Shown: positions 43,320 to 52,497 of the stretch, piece after piece
Layout of the letters: the number at the start of each line of letters is the position of its first letter
Numbering within the stretch: position 1 is the first letter of the stretch
Assembly: GCA_050949865.1 (NCBI GenBank)
Contig: JBMNGN010000003.1
Span: forward strand, 1-64,000
DNA length: 64,000 bases
Direction: 5' to 3'
From: JBMNGN01 sp050949865
GTDB lineage: Bacteria > Bacillota > Syntrophomonadia > Syntrophomonadales > Syntrophomonadaceae
The notes under the pieces: model-generated
Seen by the model: the letters and a program-made list of their open reading frames with translations, nothing else
The model's database searches: none
What the model was told of the DNA's origin: nothing
Position numbers and translations under genes: made by a program

Positions 43320-44282
43320 GTGTTGAGGAAGCGTTCTAAGATGTTAGTCTTGTATTTTATTATAATATTTACCTTGGCTCTCATGATAGAGACCAGGGTT
43401 CAGGCCCAGGAAATTGGTTCATCTGCTATAATAGTTGATCGTATGGATTTTCCAGCATTATATTTGACTAATCCGGTGCTCTCGGGACACGCAGTCTGGT
43501 TATTACAGGCTCGGCTTAAAGATCTGGGATACGATATTGAACCTGACGGAAGATATGATCGGAGGACCCAGCAGGTAGTGAGTATTTTTCAAATAGCCCA
43601 TGGGCTGAAAGACACTGGGGTCGTATCGAGACCGGAATGGGAAGTATTGATGTCCATTGGCCAGGATGAATTCTGTATAGCCGGGGATCAAACCCAACCC
43701 AAAGAACGGTTATTAATAGTAATAGATATTGCAAAACGAAGCCTGGTTCTATATAAGAATGATGTAGAGTTCAAACGATACCCTGTGGCGGTTGGTAAAA
43801 GTTCAACCCCATCACCGTTAGGGGAATGGAAGATAGTACACAAGGGAACCCATTGGGGTGGAGGTTTTGGTACCCGGTGGATGGGTTTAAATGTTCCCTG
43901 GGGGACCTATGGTATACATGGTACTAACAAGCCAGGGTCGATTGGCACCTACGCTTCCCACGGCTGTATCAGGATGTTTAATAAAAATGTAGAGGAGTTG
44001 TATTCCTTGGTCCCGGTTGGCACCAGGGTCAAAATAGTAGAGGATGGCAAAATATTTCCCAAGAATTTTAAACCGGTTGCTTTAAAAAAGAAAGACTCAG
44101 GTCAGAAAGTAGTCTATGTTCAGAACCGTTTAAAAGAATTAGGAATTGAATTGGATAGGGCAGACGGTCGGTTTGGTAATATGACCGAATTGGCGGTAAA
44201 ATATTACCAGCTATGGCATGGGCTTGAACCTTCCGGCGAAATGAATGAGGAAACTTACCGGGCGATGGGAATGATCCAATAA
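43320..44282 (+). CDS. L,D-transpeptidase (YkuD) with two peptidoglycan-binding domains
   Basis: 320 residues from GTG 43320, eight bases after TGGAGG. A signal peptide or anchor (residues 7-30) is followed by a PG_binding_1 domain (about 45-100). The YkuD catalytic domain follows, with HGTNKPGSIGTYASHGCIRM containing the catalytic Cys, and then a second PG_binding_1 domain (about 255-318). It acts outside the cell in making 3-3 crosslinks or attaching proteins to peptidoglycan, and may have a sporulation or envelope role. Confidence 0.9.
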   Translation: MLRKRSKMLVLYFIIIFTLALMIETRVQAQEIGSSAIIVDRMDFPALYLTNPVLSGHAVWLLQARLKDLGYDIEPDGRYDRRTQQVVSIFQIAHGLKDTGVVSRPEWEVLMSIGQDEFCIAGDQTQPKERLLIVIDIAKRSLVLYKNDVEFKRYPVAVGKSSTPSPLGEWKIVHKGTHWGGGFGTRWMGLNVPWGTYGIHGTNKPGSIGTYASHGCIRMFNKNVEELYSLVPVGTRVKIVEDGKIFPKNFKPVALKKKDSGQKVVYVQNRLKELGIELDRADGRFGNMTELAVKYYQLWHGLEPSGEMNEETYRAMGMIQ

Positions 44283-44656
44283 GAATGCTGCGTACCGGTG
44301 GAAAACTGGAGTATCTGGTAAAATATATATTAAGATAATCCAATTTTCACCGGGCTAATTATTACTATTTCTACCCAATAAAGTTGCTTCATTTCATCAA
44401 TTACCTGCTTTAATTGGCCACTACCCTTGTTAATTATGGGGCCTAAGTGTATTGTGGCTGATACCTATCTTGATGCTTCTAGGTTTATAAAGTCAGCAGC
44501 TGTTATGGCTAGTTCCTTTCCAGTTTTATAGCAATAGTATTGGAAACGATTGGGTCTTATAGGCAGGATCCCAGACAAAAAAATATTGCCTGACATAGGA
44601 TTAGCAGGTGTATAATGTTCTAGAGCCTTATTAAACCAGCTTTGAGGAGGGATAGG
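44283..44656 (+). other. Intergenic region before mgtE
   Basis: TATAAT at 44611-44616 with TTGCCT 19 bases upstream is a possible mgtE promoter. On the minus strand a short open stretch ends near 44336 and reads SATIHLGPIINKGSGQLKQVIDEMKQ. It has no start and no recognised family, so it could be a decayed gene end. No M-box magnesium riboswitch consensus was recognised by eye. Confidence 0.35.
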
Positions 44657-46006
44657 ATGAAAGAGCTAAAGGATGTTGACCTGCAACGGCTCATCCAGGA
44701 GCGCAGATTATCTGAATTAAGGGAATTGATAGCAGATTTGCCTATCCCAGATATTGCTGAATTGCTATTGGAAATCAACAAGCCGGATAGAGTACTAATT
44801 TTCCGGCTGCTTCCCCGTCGTATATCCTCAGAGGTATTCTCTTATTTGCCGGCTGAGAATAGAAACGCCCTGTTAAGAGAGCTGAGCGACGAAGAGACCC
44901 GAAACCTGTTGAGTAATCTAAGACCCGATGATAGAACTACTCTATTTGAGGAATTGCCTGGACAGGTGACTCAGAAGTTACTCAATCTGTTAAGCCCTGA
45001 AGATATCAAAGAAGCCAGGCAATTGTTAGGATATCCCGAGGAAAGTGTCGGGCGTTTAATGACCCCTGATTACATTGCGGTTAGGCAGGACTGGACTATT
45101 AGTCAGGCTTTAAATCATATTAGACTTAAAGGCAGGGACAGTGAGACTTTAAATGTCATATATGTAGCTGATGCTAACTGGAAATTGCTGGATGCCATTG
45201 ATTTACACAAGTTTATTCTGGTTGACCCTAATAAAAAAGTAGCAGATATTATGGATTATAATTTCTTAAGCCTGTCTGCCTTTGATGACCGGGAAGAGGC
45301 TGTGCATGTAATGCTGAAATATGATATTTTTGTCTTGCCTGTAGTAGACTCTGAGGGAGTGCTTCTAGGAATTGTGACGGCCGATGATGTTATGGATGTG
45401 GCTGAGTTAGAAGCAACTGAGGATTTCCATTTAACCGCAGCTGTGCACCCGTTAAAAACCAGTTACCAGGAAGCGAGCATCCTGGAACTTTTTAAAAAGA
45501 GAATCGGATGGTTGATAGCCCTGGTCTTTGTAAGTCTATTGTCATCAGGAATTATTGCTGCTTATGAGAAGCTTTTGCAGGCTTTTATTGTATTGACGGT
45601 TTTTATACCTTTACTGATAGGTAGTGGGGGTAACGCAGGAGCCCAATCGGCGACTCTTATGGTTAGGGCGCTGGCTACTGGAGATATTAAAATAAGCCAA
45701 TGGGCAAGTACCTTGCTAAAAGAGATGGCGGTTGGTGTTTCACTTGGTTTAACCATGGGATTGGCTGGGCTTATACTGGGCCTTTTTAGAGGAAGCTATG
45801 AGATAGCCCTGATTGTTGGTTTGACCATGGCCTGCATTATAATAGTGGCTAACCTGATAGGAGTAGCCTTACCATTTGTGCTTACCAGGCTGGGACTAGA
45901 TCCGGCAGTAGCAAGCAATCCACTTATTGCATCTATTGTTGATGCAACTGGTTTGGTGATTTATTTTTCTATTACTACCCTGGTTCTGTCTATAGCCGGA
46001 AAGTAG
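44657..46006 (+). CDS. mgtE: Magnesium transporter MgtE
   Basis: 449 residues from ATG 44657, after GAGGAGGG. The N-terminal helical MgtE_N domain occupies about 5-130, and two CBS domains about 131-250 (EESVGRLMTPDYIAV, DREEAVHVML). Five membrane helices from 280 on carry the family motif GSGGNAGAQSATLMVRALATGDI and the C-terminal ASNPLIASIVDATGLVIYF, with the pore Asp. It is a Mg2+-gated channel-like transporter, and the architecture is complete. Confidence 0.96.
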   Translation: MKELKDVDLQRLIQERRLSELRELIADLPIPDIAELLLEINKPDRVLIFRLLPRRISSEVFSYLPAENRNALLRELSDEETRNLLSNLRPDDRTTLFEELPGQVTQKLLNLLSPEDIKEARQLLGYPEESVGRLMTPDYIAVRQDWTISQALNHIRLKGRDSETLNVIYVADANWKLLDAIDLHKFILVDPNKKVADIMDYNFLSLSAFDDREEAVHVMLKYDIFVLPVVDSEGVLLGIVTADDVMDVAELEATEDFHLTAAVHPLKTSYQEASILELFKKRIGWLIALVFVSLLSSGIIAAYEKLLQAFIVLTVFIPLLIGSGGNAGAQSATLMVRALATGDIKISQWASTLLKEMAVGVSLGLTMGLAGLILGLFRGSYEIALIVGLTMACIIIVANLIGVALPFVLTRLGLDPAVASNPLIASIVDATGLVIYFSITTLVLSIAGK

Positions 46007-46024
46007 TACTTTTTATATCGGTCT

Positions 46025-46747
46025 TTAAAAAGAAGGGGTAAACCGGTCCTGATGTTCCCTGTACTTATTGCGGCTCATCAATGCAGTACTCTGGTAGTTT
46101 TCGAAATAGACCAGGTAAGATTGGTTGCCAGCATCTTTAATCTTAGATATTTTGTCAATATTGACAATAAAAGACCTATGTATTCTTAGGAAATGGTCGG
46201 ACAGCTCGTGTTCCAAATCATTAAACTTGCAGGTAATTTCATACACGTTGGAAGTGGTATGTAATATAGCCTTTTTACCCTGTTTTTCCAGAAATAAAAT
46301 GGAGTCCGGATTTATAAAAGAGATTCCAGTAGCGGTTTTTACTACAAAACGCTTTTGCTTGTTTTTTGGCTTTTGGTCTATATCCGCAGCTAAAGCGGTT
46401 ATTGTATTTACCACCTTTTCTATTTTAATTGGCTTTAAAATATAATCAAAGGGATGCACAGCAAAAGAGTCGATGGCATATTTTGAATAACCGGTGACAA
46501 AGACAAATTTGGTATGGGGACTTAAATTGGCAATAGCCTTAGCCACGTCAATGCCGTTCAACTGATCGGTTGCTGCTAACTCTATATCCAAAAATGCTAC
46601 ATGGGGGAGATAGTTCTTAGCCAGGCTGATTGCTTCATAGCTGTTTGAGGTAGCTTTAACGTTATCAACCATAGGATGATCAGAAACTAGTTTTTCCAGA
46701 AACTTTAAGGTATATTCTTCATCTTCCACTACCAATACGTTTAACAT
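46025..46747 (-). CDS. LytTR-family response regulator
   Basis: A 240-residue protein. The receiver domain has phospho-acceptor Asp54 and conserved Lys105. The C-terminal LytTR DNA-binding domain (from about 130: FVVKTATGISFINPDSILFLEKQGKKAILHT, RIHRSFIVNIDKI) resembles AgrA. It is encoded 56 bases after the histidine kinase on the same strand and should be its partner. Targets cannot be named. Confidence 0.92.
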   Translation of the reverse strand: MLNVLVVEDEEYTLKFLEKLVSDHPMVDNVKATSNSYEAISLAKNYLPHVAFLDIELAATDQLNGIDVAKAIANLSPHTKFVFVTGYSKYAIDSFAVHPFDYILKPIKIEKVVNTITALAADIDQKPKNKQKRFVVKTATGISFINPDSILFLEKQGKKAILHTTSNVYEITCKFNDLEHELSDHFLRIHRSFIVNIDKISKIKDAGNQSYLVYFENYQSTALMSRNKYREHQDRFTPSF

Positions 46748-46803
46748 GATCTAAAAAACTCCTTCCGGGTTACATTTTTCGCACCAACAAAAAACGGTTT
46801 TAT

Positions 46804-47694
46804 TTACCCCCCCTTTTTTACCAATCTGCCATACAATCCGCCCTGAGTGTTTTCTTCTAAGGGCAAGCTAACTATAAAGGTAGTACGGGGTTCTGTGATT
46901 ACATTTATCGAACCGGAGTACTCTTCTACCAGTTTTTTTACTAAATATAAGCCAAATCCGCGGGTAGAAAAACTAGTCCGGGAATAGCCTGGGCGAAAAA
47001 TTTTGGGTATTTCGTGGCTGCTGATTTTAGTGCCATTATTGTAAACGTATATTAAGCAATTATTATCTTCTTTTTTTATCTCGATTCCTACTCGCGGTTG
47101 TTGTTCATCATTGACTGCTGCTTCAAGAGCATTATCAATAAGGTTGCCTACAATACTGCAAAGATCCCAGGATTCTATCTTTAATCTAGAAATATCGGTT
47201 TTAATGGAAAAATCAAAGGCTACATTATTTATTTCGGCCACCTTTCGCTTGACATTTAATAATGCTGTTAGAGCTGGGTTTTGGGTATAAATCAAGTCTT
47301 CGATACTCCAGTATTTTTCAGCTATCCCATCAAGATATTCCCTGGCCGTATCATGCTCATTTAAGTAGAGCATGGCCTGGATGGTCTGGATATGACGGGT
47401 ATGTTCATGATGCTGGGTATGTAAGCTTTTAACCAGATCTTCCACATTTTTTAAATGTTCGTACAATAGGTGGCTTTCAATTTCTTTTTTTCTGCTCTCG
47501 CCCACCTGTCGGATTGACCAGATAACAAAAATACTGGAAACAAGCAATACCGCGTTGGCAAATGGCAAGAATCCTTTCATGATAGCAATATCATCAGTTA
47601 TTAATATGCGAATGTTAATGATAGCGATAAGCAGGGTTTGAAAAAGTATTGTGCTTACAATGAGCAGATGGTTTTGTTTATTAAAAATTTTCAT
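46804..47694 (-). CDS. GHKL-type sensor histidine kinase (AgrC/SpoOB-like)
   Basis: A 296-residue protein with two membrane helices (10-30 and 40-62). A SpoOB_a-like helical hairpin carries the likely phospho-His in LHTQHHEHTRHIQTIQAMLYL. A GHKL ATPase domain follows (NLIDNALEAAVND, then RGFGLYLVKKLVEEYSG). The multi-helix input domain common in AgrC-like kinases is not in this protein; a five-helix protein is encoded just upstream with a 14-base overlap. It forms a system with the LytTR regulator. Confidence 0.88.
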   Translation of the reverse strand: MKIFNKQNHLLIVSTILFQTLLIAIINIRILITDDIAIMKGFLPFANAVLLVSSIFVIWSIRQVGESRKKEIESHLLYEHLKNVEDLVKSLHTQHHEHTRHIQTIQAMLYLNEHDTAREYLDGIAEKYWSIEDLIYTQNPALTALLNVKRKVAEINNVAFDFSIKTDISRLKIESWDLCSIVGNLIDNALEAAVNDEQQPRVGIEIKKEDNNCLIYVYNNGTKISSHEIPKIFRPGYSRTSFSTRGFGLYLVKKLVEEYSGSINVITEPRTTFIVSLPLEENTQGGLYGRLVKKGG

Positions 47695-48163
47695 ACTCCT
47701 TAGATTCTAAGCTGTATATGTAAAAATCATACTTGTTTACAAAATAGTAGATGATTAATAAAATCAGCAACTCGGGCAGAAAAAATACCAGATGTAGCCA
47801 GGGGTTTAAGGCAATTGCTGAATAATTCATGGAAGTAATATAAAACCCTAACAGCATTATTATACTCTCCAGGAAGCCTACTATGACAAAACCGGTTAGT
47901 ATGGAGACGAAGATGAACCATAACTTTTCCTTGGTTAGTAATCTGCACAGGAAGACCATTAAAACCAAGCATAAAAACGTATGAATCCCAAATTCTATAG
48001 ATAGCTGCCTTATAAAATAGGCCACCGTAGCACTAGCTACCGCAACTATCAATGGGTAAGTATAATTTATTTTAAGGTTAAATAGCTTAAATCCTAATAT
48101 AATCATAAAATATGCTTCAGGTACCCCAACAAATAAAGCTATATACCAGGGAATTGCTATCAT
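47681..48163 (-). CDS. Five-helix membrane protein, probable sensor part of the AgrC-like kinase
   Basis: 160 residues with about five membrane helices and short loops. No enzymatic motif is seen, and AgrB protease residues are absent. Its stop overlaps the start of the histidine kinase gene, so the products are made together. In many AgrC-type kinases the same number of helices is fused to the kinase, so this looks like a split sensor. The assignment rests on context. Confidence 0.65.
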   Translation of the reverse strand: MIAIPWYIALFVGVPEAYFMIILGFKLFNLKINYTYPLIVAVASATVAYFIRQLSIEFGIHTFLCLVLMVFLCRLLTKEKLWFIFVSILTGFVIVGFLESIIMLLGFYITSMNYSAIALNPWLHLVFFLPELLILLIIYYFVNKYDFYIYSLESKEYENF

Positions 48164-48579
48164 CTGAAATATTCTCCCAGATTATTACATCAATGATTAA
48201 CAATTTGAAGTTCTACATAAAAGGCAAAAATCCCTGCTAAAAACCTTTAAATCATCCAGGTTTGGGGAAATGATGAAACAAAAGAATAAATTAAGATACT
48301 ATCTGCTGGTGACAGGCAGTGAAAATATGAGTAAAGGTTATGAAAAGCAGGATAATGATTTTACATGGCTAATTGGCTGCTGCTGCCATGTGACCTGTTA
48401 TTTTTCACTCATCGGGCGGACTATGCTATTGATGTCTGAAAACGAACCATTCATTCTATAGCAAAGGGATTTGCCCACCCGGTAGCGAATAATCACTTCA
48501 TTATTACCAAATACATTATCTGGAAATTGAACTATTAACTGAATACTTTAACAACTTTAAGGGGGGTCATTGGTAACTA
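48164..48579. other. Divergent intergenic region between two signalling operons
   Basis: About 416 bases separate the leftward sensor operon from the rightward hybrid kinase. A 63-codon rightward frame at 48270-48461 contains the Cys-rich GCCCHVTC but has only a weak ribosome site and no recognised family. No clear promoter consensus, terminator or RNA fold was identified. AAGGGGGGT near 48560 is the likely ribosome site of the hybrid kinase. Confidence 0.35.
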
Positions 48580-50145
48580 ATGAAGCGGTTATCCGATATC
48601 ATATCAAGCCAGAATTTGACCAGCCAACAAGTTGCTACCTATAACCAGTTATTAGGAGAGTGTTTATTAAATACCTGCTGTATTGTTATAACAGATTCGA
48701 ATACCAGAATTAAACTGTGGAGCCGGGGAGCTGAAGTAATATTCGGTTATACCCAGGAAGAGGTTATAGACAAAGAGCTTTCAACTATTATTAATATTAA
48801 CTATCCACAATTAAATGAAACCTTTAGTTTAGTAATGAAGGATGAAAAATGTGAAATTATATACAATCAAGCTGAAAATACATATTTTAAACTATGTTTT
48901 ACTGCTATACCGGATATAAACGGTAAAGCTGTGGGCATCGCAATGGTAGCAACTGATGTATCAGATCTGGTGAAGTTAAAGAAGGAGGCAGAGCAATCAA
49001 ACCAGGCCAAAAATGAATTTTTAGCCAATGTCAGTCACGATCTGCGAACCCCTCTGGTAGGAATACTAGGTTTTTGTGGGTTATTAATGCAGGAGCAAAT
49101 GAACCCCAGACAGAAAGAGAGTACGGATGCTATTCATTACTGTGCCAAACAGTTGCTGGAACTGGTCGATAACTTATTGGATCTGGCCAGCATAGAAGCC
49201 CGCCAGGTCAAAATCGAAGCTGAGGTTTTTAACCTAAAGCAGACTATATCTCAGATTCTAGGATCTTTTCGGCCGGAAATAGATACTAAAGGTCTTGATT
49301 CCGGCATTGAATACCCTGATGAAATACCGGAATACATTGTTGCCGATCAGAGAAAAATAAAACAGGTTTTGAGTAATCTCCTGTCTAATGCCATAAAATA
49401 CACCCACTATGGCTATGTAAAAGTAGCAGTCAAGAAATATTCTGAGACACTTAAAAATCTAAGGACGATTCCCATCCAAATTTCCGTAATTGACACCGGT
49501 ATAGGGATTAAGCCTGATGATATCCAATTCATTTTTGAACCTTTCACCCGTGCTGACAATATTGAAGCCAATAATTACTCCGGAAGGGGCTTAGGGTTAG
49601 CAATTAGCAAGCATTTGGTTGAAGCCATGGATGGAATAATATGGTATGAGCCCAACCAGAAAGAAGGCTCCGTTTTCTCTTTTGTCCTGCCGGTAGATGA
49701 GGCCGAACCCAGCGAACAAGTTGAGGAATGCGGTCAAGTCTACGAACCGACTCCCGTAAGTAGAGCAAGATATCCTTCTTGTAAGGTACTTCTAGCAGAA
49801 GATATTAAACTAAACCGGCAGCTGATTTCCTATATGTTAGAAGATATGGGATATGAGGTAATTGCGGTGGAAAATGGGGCGGAGTGTATTAAGACCCTGG
49901 ACACAATGAAGCCGGATGCCATATTGATGGATATGCATATGCCTGTTCTCAACGGTTATAAAACCGCCAACATTATTCGAGAATCAGACAAATGGCAGGA
50001 TATTCCGATAATAGCTCTAACCGCCTACGCAATGAGAGAAGATATTGATAAATGCCTCAAAGCCGGGTGCAATTATTACCTGAGTAAGCCCTTTACCCGG
50101 GAGCAATTGGGTAAGGTATTAGATACTTGTTTAAAGGTAGGCTAG
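48580..50145 (+). CDS. Hybrid histidine kinase (PAS-HisKA-HATPase-REC)
   Basis: A 521-residue soluble protein. It has a PAS domain (about 30-130), HisKA with His153 (NVSHDLRTPLVGILGF), and an HATPase domain (about 240-375: NLLSNAIKYTHYG, DTGIGIKPDDIQFIFEPF, GRGLGLAISKHLV). A C-terminal receiver has phospho-acceptor Asp451 (ILMDMHMP). There are no membrane helices, so the signal is cytoplasmic. The output partner is not adjacent. It converges with a small metallochaperone gene, overlapping it by four bases. Confidence 0.92.
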   Translation: MKRLSDIISSQNLTSQQVATYNQLLGECLLNTCCIVITDSNTRIKLWSRGAEVIFGYTQEEVIDKELSTIININYPQLNETFSLVMKDEKCEIIYNQAENTYFKLCFTAIPDINGKAVGIAMVATDVSDLVKLKKEAEQSNQAKNEFLANVSHDLRTPLVGILGFCGLLMQEQMNPRQKESTDAIHYCAKQLLELVDNLLDLASIEARQVKIEAEVFNLKQTISQILGSFRPEIDTKGLDSGIEYPDEIPEYIVADQRKIKQVLSNLLSNAIKYTHYGYVKVAVKKYSETLKNLRTIPIQISVIDTGIGIKPDDIQFIFEPFTRADNIEANNYSGRGLGLAISKHLVEAMDGIIWYEPNQKEGSVFSFVLPVDEAEPSEQVEECGQVYEPTPVSRARYPSCKVLLAEDIKLNRQLISYMLEDMGYEVIAVENGAECIKTLDTMKPDAILMDMHMPVLNGYKTANIIRESDKWQDIPIIALTAYAMREDIDKCLKAGCNYYLSKPFTREQLGKVLDTCLKVG

Positions 50146-50354
50146 TCTAACACTTTTACAAACGTAAATCCAATCTCTTCAATAGCTTTGGCTATGTCAT
50201 CCACACTTACCTGTTCACCCTGGAAATCCACTTCAACTATAGCTTTATCCGGGTGAGCAGTAACCCTGGTTACCCCATTTAATTGGCCAACGGCTGATTC
50301 GATACTATTCTTGCAGTGCTGGCAGCTCATGCCTTCAACCATGATAGTAATCAT
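50142..50354 (-). CDS. Heavy-metal-associated (CopZ-like) protein
   Basis: A 70-residue HMA domain with the metal-binding GMSCQHC motif near residue 10 and the usual beta-alpha-beta-beta-alpha-beta pattern. It probably binds Cu(I) or a similar ion. ATG 50354 follows GGGAGG and is preferred to an upstream ATG. No copper ATPase is adjacent. Confidence 0.85.
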   Translation of the reverse strand: MITIMVEGMSCQHCKNSIESAVGQLNGVTRVTAHPDKAIVEVDFQGEQVSVDDIAKAIEEIGFTFVKVLD

Positions 50355-50501
50355 CTGGTTGCCTCCCATCCTTAAATACTTATAAATTATTAATTTCCTG
50401 CTAAGCAGCTGTTTTGTGGTTTAATAATACTATAGCATAAACAGAATATGCCATAACATTCTATGGAATCCTTATTCTATAGGCTGATTAATGATTGCAA
50501 G

Positions 50502-50939
50502 ATGATCAGGGGGGATATTATTCTGTACGTTGGTGTAGATATAATAGAAATAGATAGGATTAGGAAAGCTGTAACCAGGATCCCAAGGTTTCAAAACCGG
50601 GTGTTTACTCCGCAGGAACTGGATTACTGCTTAAAAAAACGTAATCCCTATCCATCCTTAGCCGCCCGGTTTGCAGCCAAAGAGGCCTTGCGTAAACTTC
50701 ACCCGGCCTTTAGCTCGGGGATTAGCTTTCATGATGTTGAAGTGATCAACAATAGCAGTGGTAAACCTGAATTATTGTTGCACGGGAAGGCCATGGATAT
50801 AAAAGTGGGTAATGGTATAGGAGATATTGCAATCAGTTTATCCCATTCCAATTATACCGCCATAGCGGTAGTAACAGCAATGAGAGAGGGTGAGTACGAG
50901 GGTGAAAATCTTAAAAGCGGCGGAGATGAAGGAAATTGA
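50502..50939 (+). CDS. acpS: Holo-[acyl-carrier-protein] synthase
   Basis: AcpS transfers 4'-phosphopantetheine from CoA to acyl carrier protein. Motifs are VGVDIIEIDRI at the start, FTPQELDYCLKK, ARFAAKEALRK and ISLSHSNYTAIAVV. Start is uncertain. ATG 50502 adds a short leader, while the best ribosome site (AGGGGGGAT) points to an unusual CTG at 50523, which would give a normal length. The 3' end overlaps nnr, so the acpS-nnr-CBS-alr genes form an operon. Confidence 0.9.
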   Translation: MIRGDIILYVGVDIIEIDRIRKAVTRIPRFQNRVFTPQELDYCLKKRNPYPSLAARFAAKEALRKLHPAFSSGISFHDVEVINNSSGKPELLLHGKAMDIKVGNGIGDIAISLSHSNYTAIAVVTAMREGEYEGENLKSGGDEGN

Positions 50940-52479
50940 TCAGAAAGCCAGTAGCGAGTACGGGATTCCCAGCTTACTTTTGATGGAAAATGCCGGTGCT
51001 AGGGTTGTAGAGTTCATTAAGCAGTCAATTTTTGACCCGGTTAATCGAAGGATTATAATTGTGGCGGGAAAAGGCAATAACGGAGGAGATGGACTGGTAG
51101 TTGCCAGGCATTTACTAAACCTCGGTGCCGAGCCTTATGTTTTTTTACTGGCCGAAGAGCAGGAATTGCCTCCTGATGCACGATTAAATTTTAAAATTTT
51201 CAGGAAAATGTCTGGTAAGATATATCCTCTGCTGGCAGAAGAAGACCTGGTGGAACTTGACCGGTCATTGGCCAAGGCAGATTTAATCATTGATGCAATA
51301 TACGGTATTGGTTTTAGAGGGCCCCTGAAATCTTTCGAAGCCAGGATAGTAAGTATAGTTAATGCTAGCCAAAAACCAGTGGTGGCGGTTGATATTCCAA
51401 CTGGTGTTGAAGGAGATTCTGGAAAAGTATATGGGGAAGCAATCCGGGCTTCATATACGGTGTCATTCGCCTTGCCCAAGTTGGGGTTAATTTTGGCCGG
51501 AAAAGAGTATACCGGGGAGATAAAGATAGTGGACATATCTATTCCCCGTTCATTGCTGGCAGATCCAAAATTGGAGCATAGCTTAATTACCGGGGAGATG
51601 GTTAAAGGATTATTACCGGAAAGGCCTGCCCAGTCCCATAAAGGTACGTTTGGTCATGCCTTGGTAGTTGGTGGTTCCATGGGGTTGAGCGGTGCGGTTA
51701 TGATGACAGCTCAGGCTGCCCTAAGGTGTGGGGCTGGCTTAGTTACAGCTGCAGTACCTGAATCTCTGGCTCCGGTAGTTGAGTCCCGACTATTGGAAGT
51801 AATGACTGTTCCATTAGCTCAGACCAATCAATCAGCCATATCTTTAGAAGCATTACCGGCTATTGGCAATCTCTTGGGGACGTCCTCTGTTTGTGCAATC
51901 GGCCCGGGGTTATCTACCTATTCAGAAGCTAATGCCATAGTCCGGTTTGTTCTGGAGAGATCAGGCATTCCTGTAGTAGTTGATGCTGATGGACTTAATG
52001 CCTTGCAGGGAGATGTAGGTATTTTGAAAAACCGCCAGGTACCTATAGTCTTGACTCCTCATCCTGGGGAAATGGCTCGTTTAACCGGTAAAAGCATTGA
52101 CCAGATACAAGCCAACCGTATTGAAATAGCCAGGAATTATGCCCAGGATTGGCAGATAAACCTGGTTCTTAAAGGCAGCAACACAGTTGTTGCCACCCCG
52201 GCCGGTGAGGTTTACATAAACAATACCGGAAATCCAGGTATGGCTACCGCCGGAAGTGGCGATGTGTTATGTGGCATAATAACCGGTCTCATAGCCCAGG
52301 GATTAAAAGCCAGGGACGCAGCATTGGCTGGGGTTTATATACATGGGCTTTCCGGAGACCGGGCCAGTAAAATAAAAGGACAAAGGGGCATGATAGCCAG
52401 TGATATAATTAGATTTTTGCCCGCAATCCTTAAGAGTTTGGAAAAGAGCCAGACAGTCTCCCTAAAGGATTCTTACTAG
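50902..52479 (+). CDS. nnr: Bifunctional NAD(P)HX epimerase/dehydratase
   Basis: About 525 residues. The N-terminal YjeF_N epimerase domain has VAGKGNNGGDGLVVARHL near residue 52 and VAVDIPTGV. The C-terminal ADP/ATP-dependent dehydratase domain (from about 235) has HKGTFGHALVVGGS, DADGLNAL, LTPHPGEMARL and NPGMATAGSGDVLCGII. It repairs damaged NADHX and NADPHX. GTG 50902 is preferred; an upstream GTG at 50890 has poor spacing. It overlaps the end of acpS, a common Firmicute order. Confidence 0.94.
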   Translation: MKILKAAEMKEIDQKASSEYGIPSLLLMENAGARVVEFIKQSIFDPVNRRIIIVAGKGNNGGDGLVVARHLLNLGAEPYVFLLAEEQELPPDARLNFKIFRKMSGKIYPLLAEEDLVELDRSLAKADLIIDAIYGIGFRGPLKSFEARIVSIVNASQKPVVAVDIPTGVEGDSGKVYGEAIRASYTVSFALPKLGLILAGKEYTGEIKIVDISIPRSLLADPKLEHSLITGEMVKGLLPERPAQSHKGTFGHALVVGGSMGLSGAVMMTAQAALRCGAGLVTAAVPESLAPVVESRLLEVMTVPLAQTNQSAISLEALPAIGNLLGTSSVCAIGPGLSTYSEANAIVRFVLERSGIPVVVDADGLNALQGDVGILKNRQVPIVLTPHPGEMARLTGKSIDQIQANRIEIARNYAQDWQINLVLKGSNTVVATPAGEVYINNTGNPGMATAGSGDVLCGIITGLIAQGLKARDAALAGVYIHGLSGDRASKIKGQRGMIASDIIRFLPAILKSLEKSQTVSLKDSY

Positions 52480-52497
52480 AGGAAAGGGGTTTATTGC

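Noticed and set aside
44283..44656. M-box (ykoK) magnesium riboswitch before mgtE
   Set aside because: The conserved M-box blocks could not be recognised in this region; only a promoter-like sequence was seen.
48320..48425. Third REP-like element (GTGACAGG...GTGACCTG)
   Set aside because: The halves are not proper inverted repeats and cannot form one continuous stem like the elements at 29.1 and 60.0 kb.
48270..48461. AgrD-type signal peptide for the adjacent AgrC-like system
   Set aside because: It is on the opposite strand from the sensor operon, lacks the typical AgrD layout, and no AgrB is encoded nearby.
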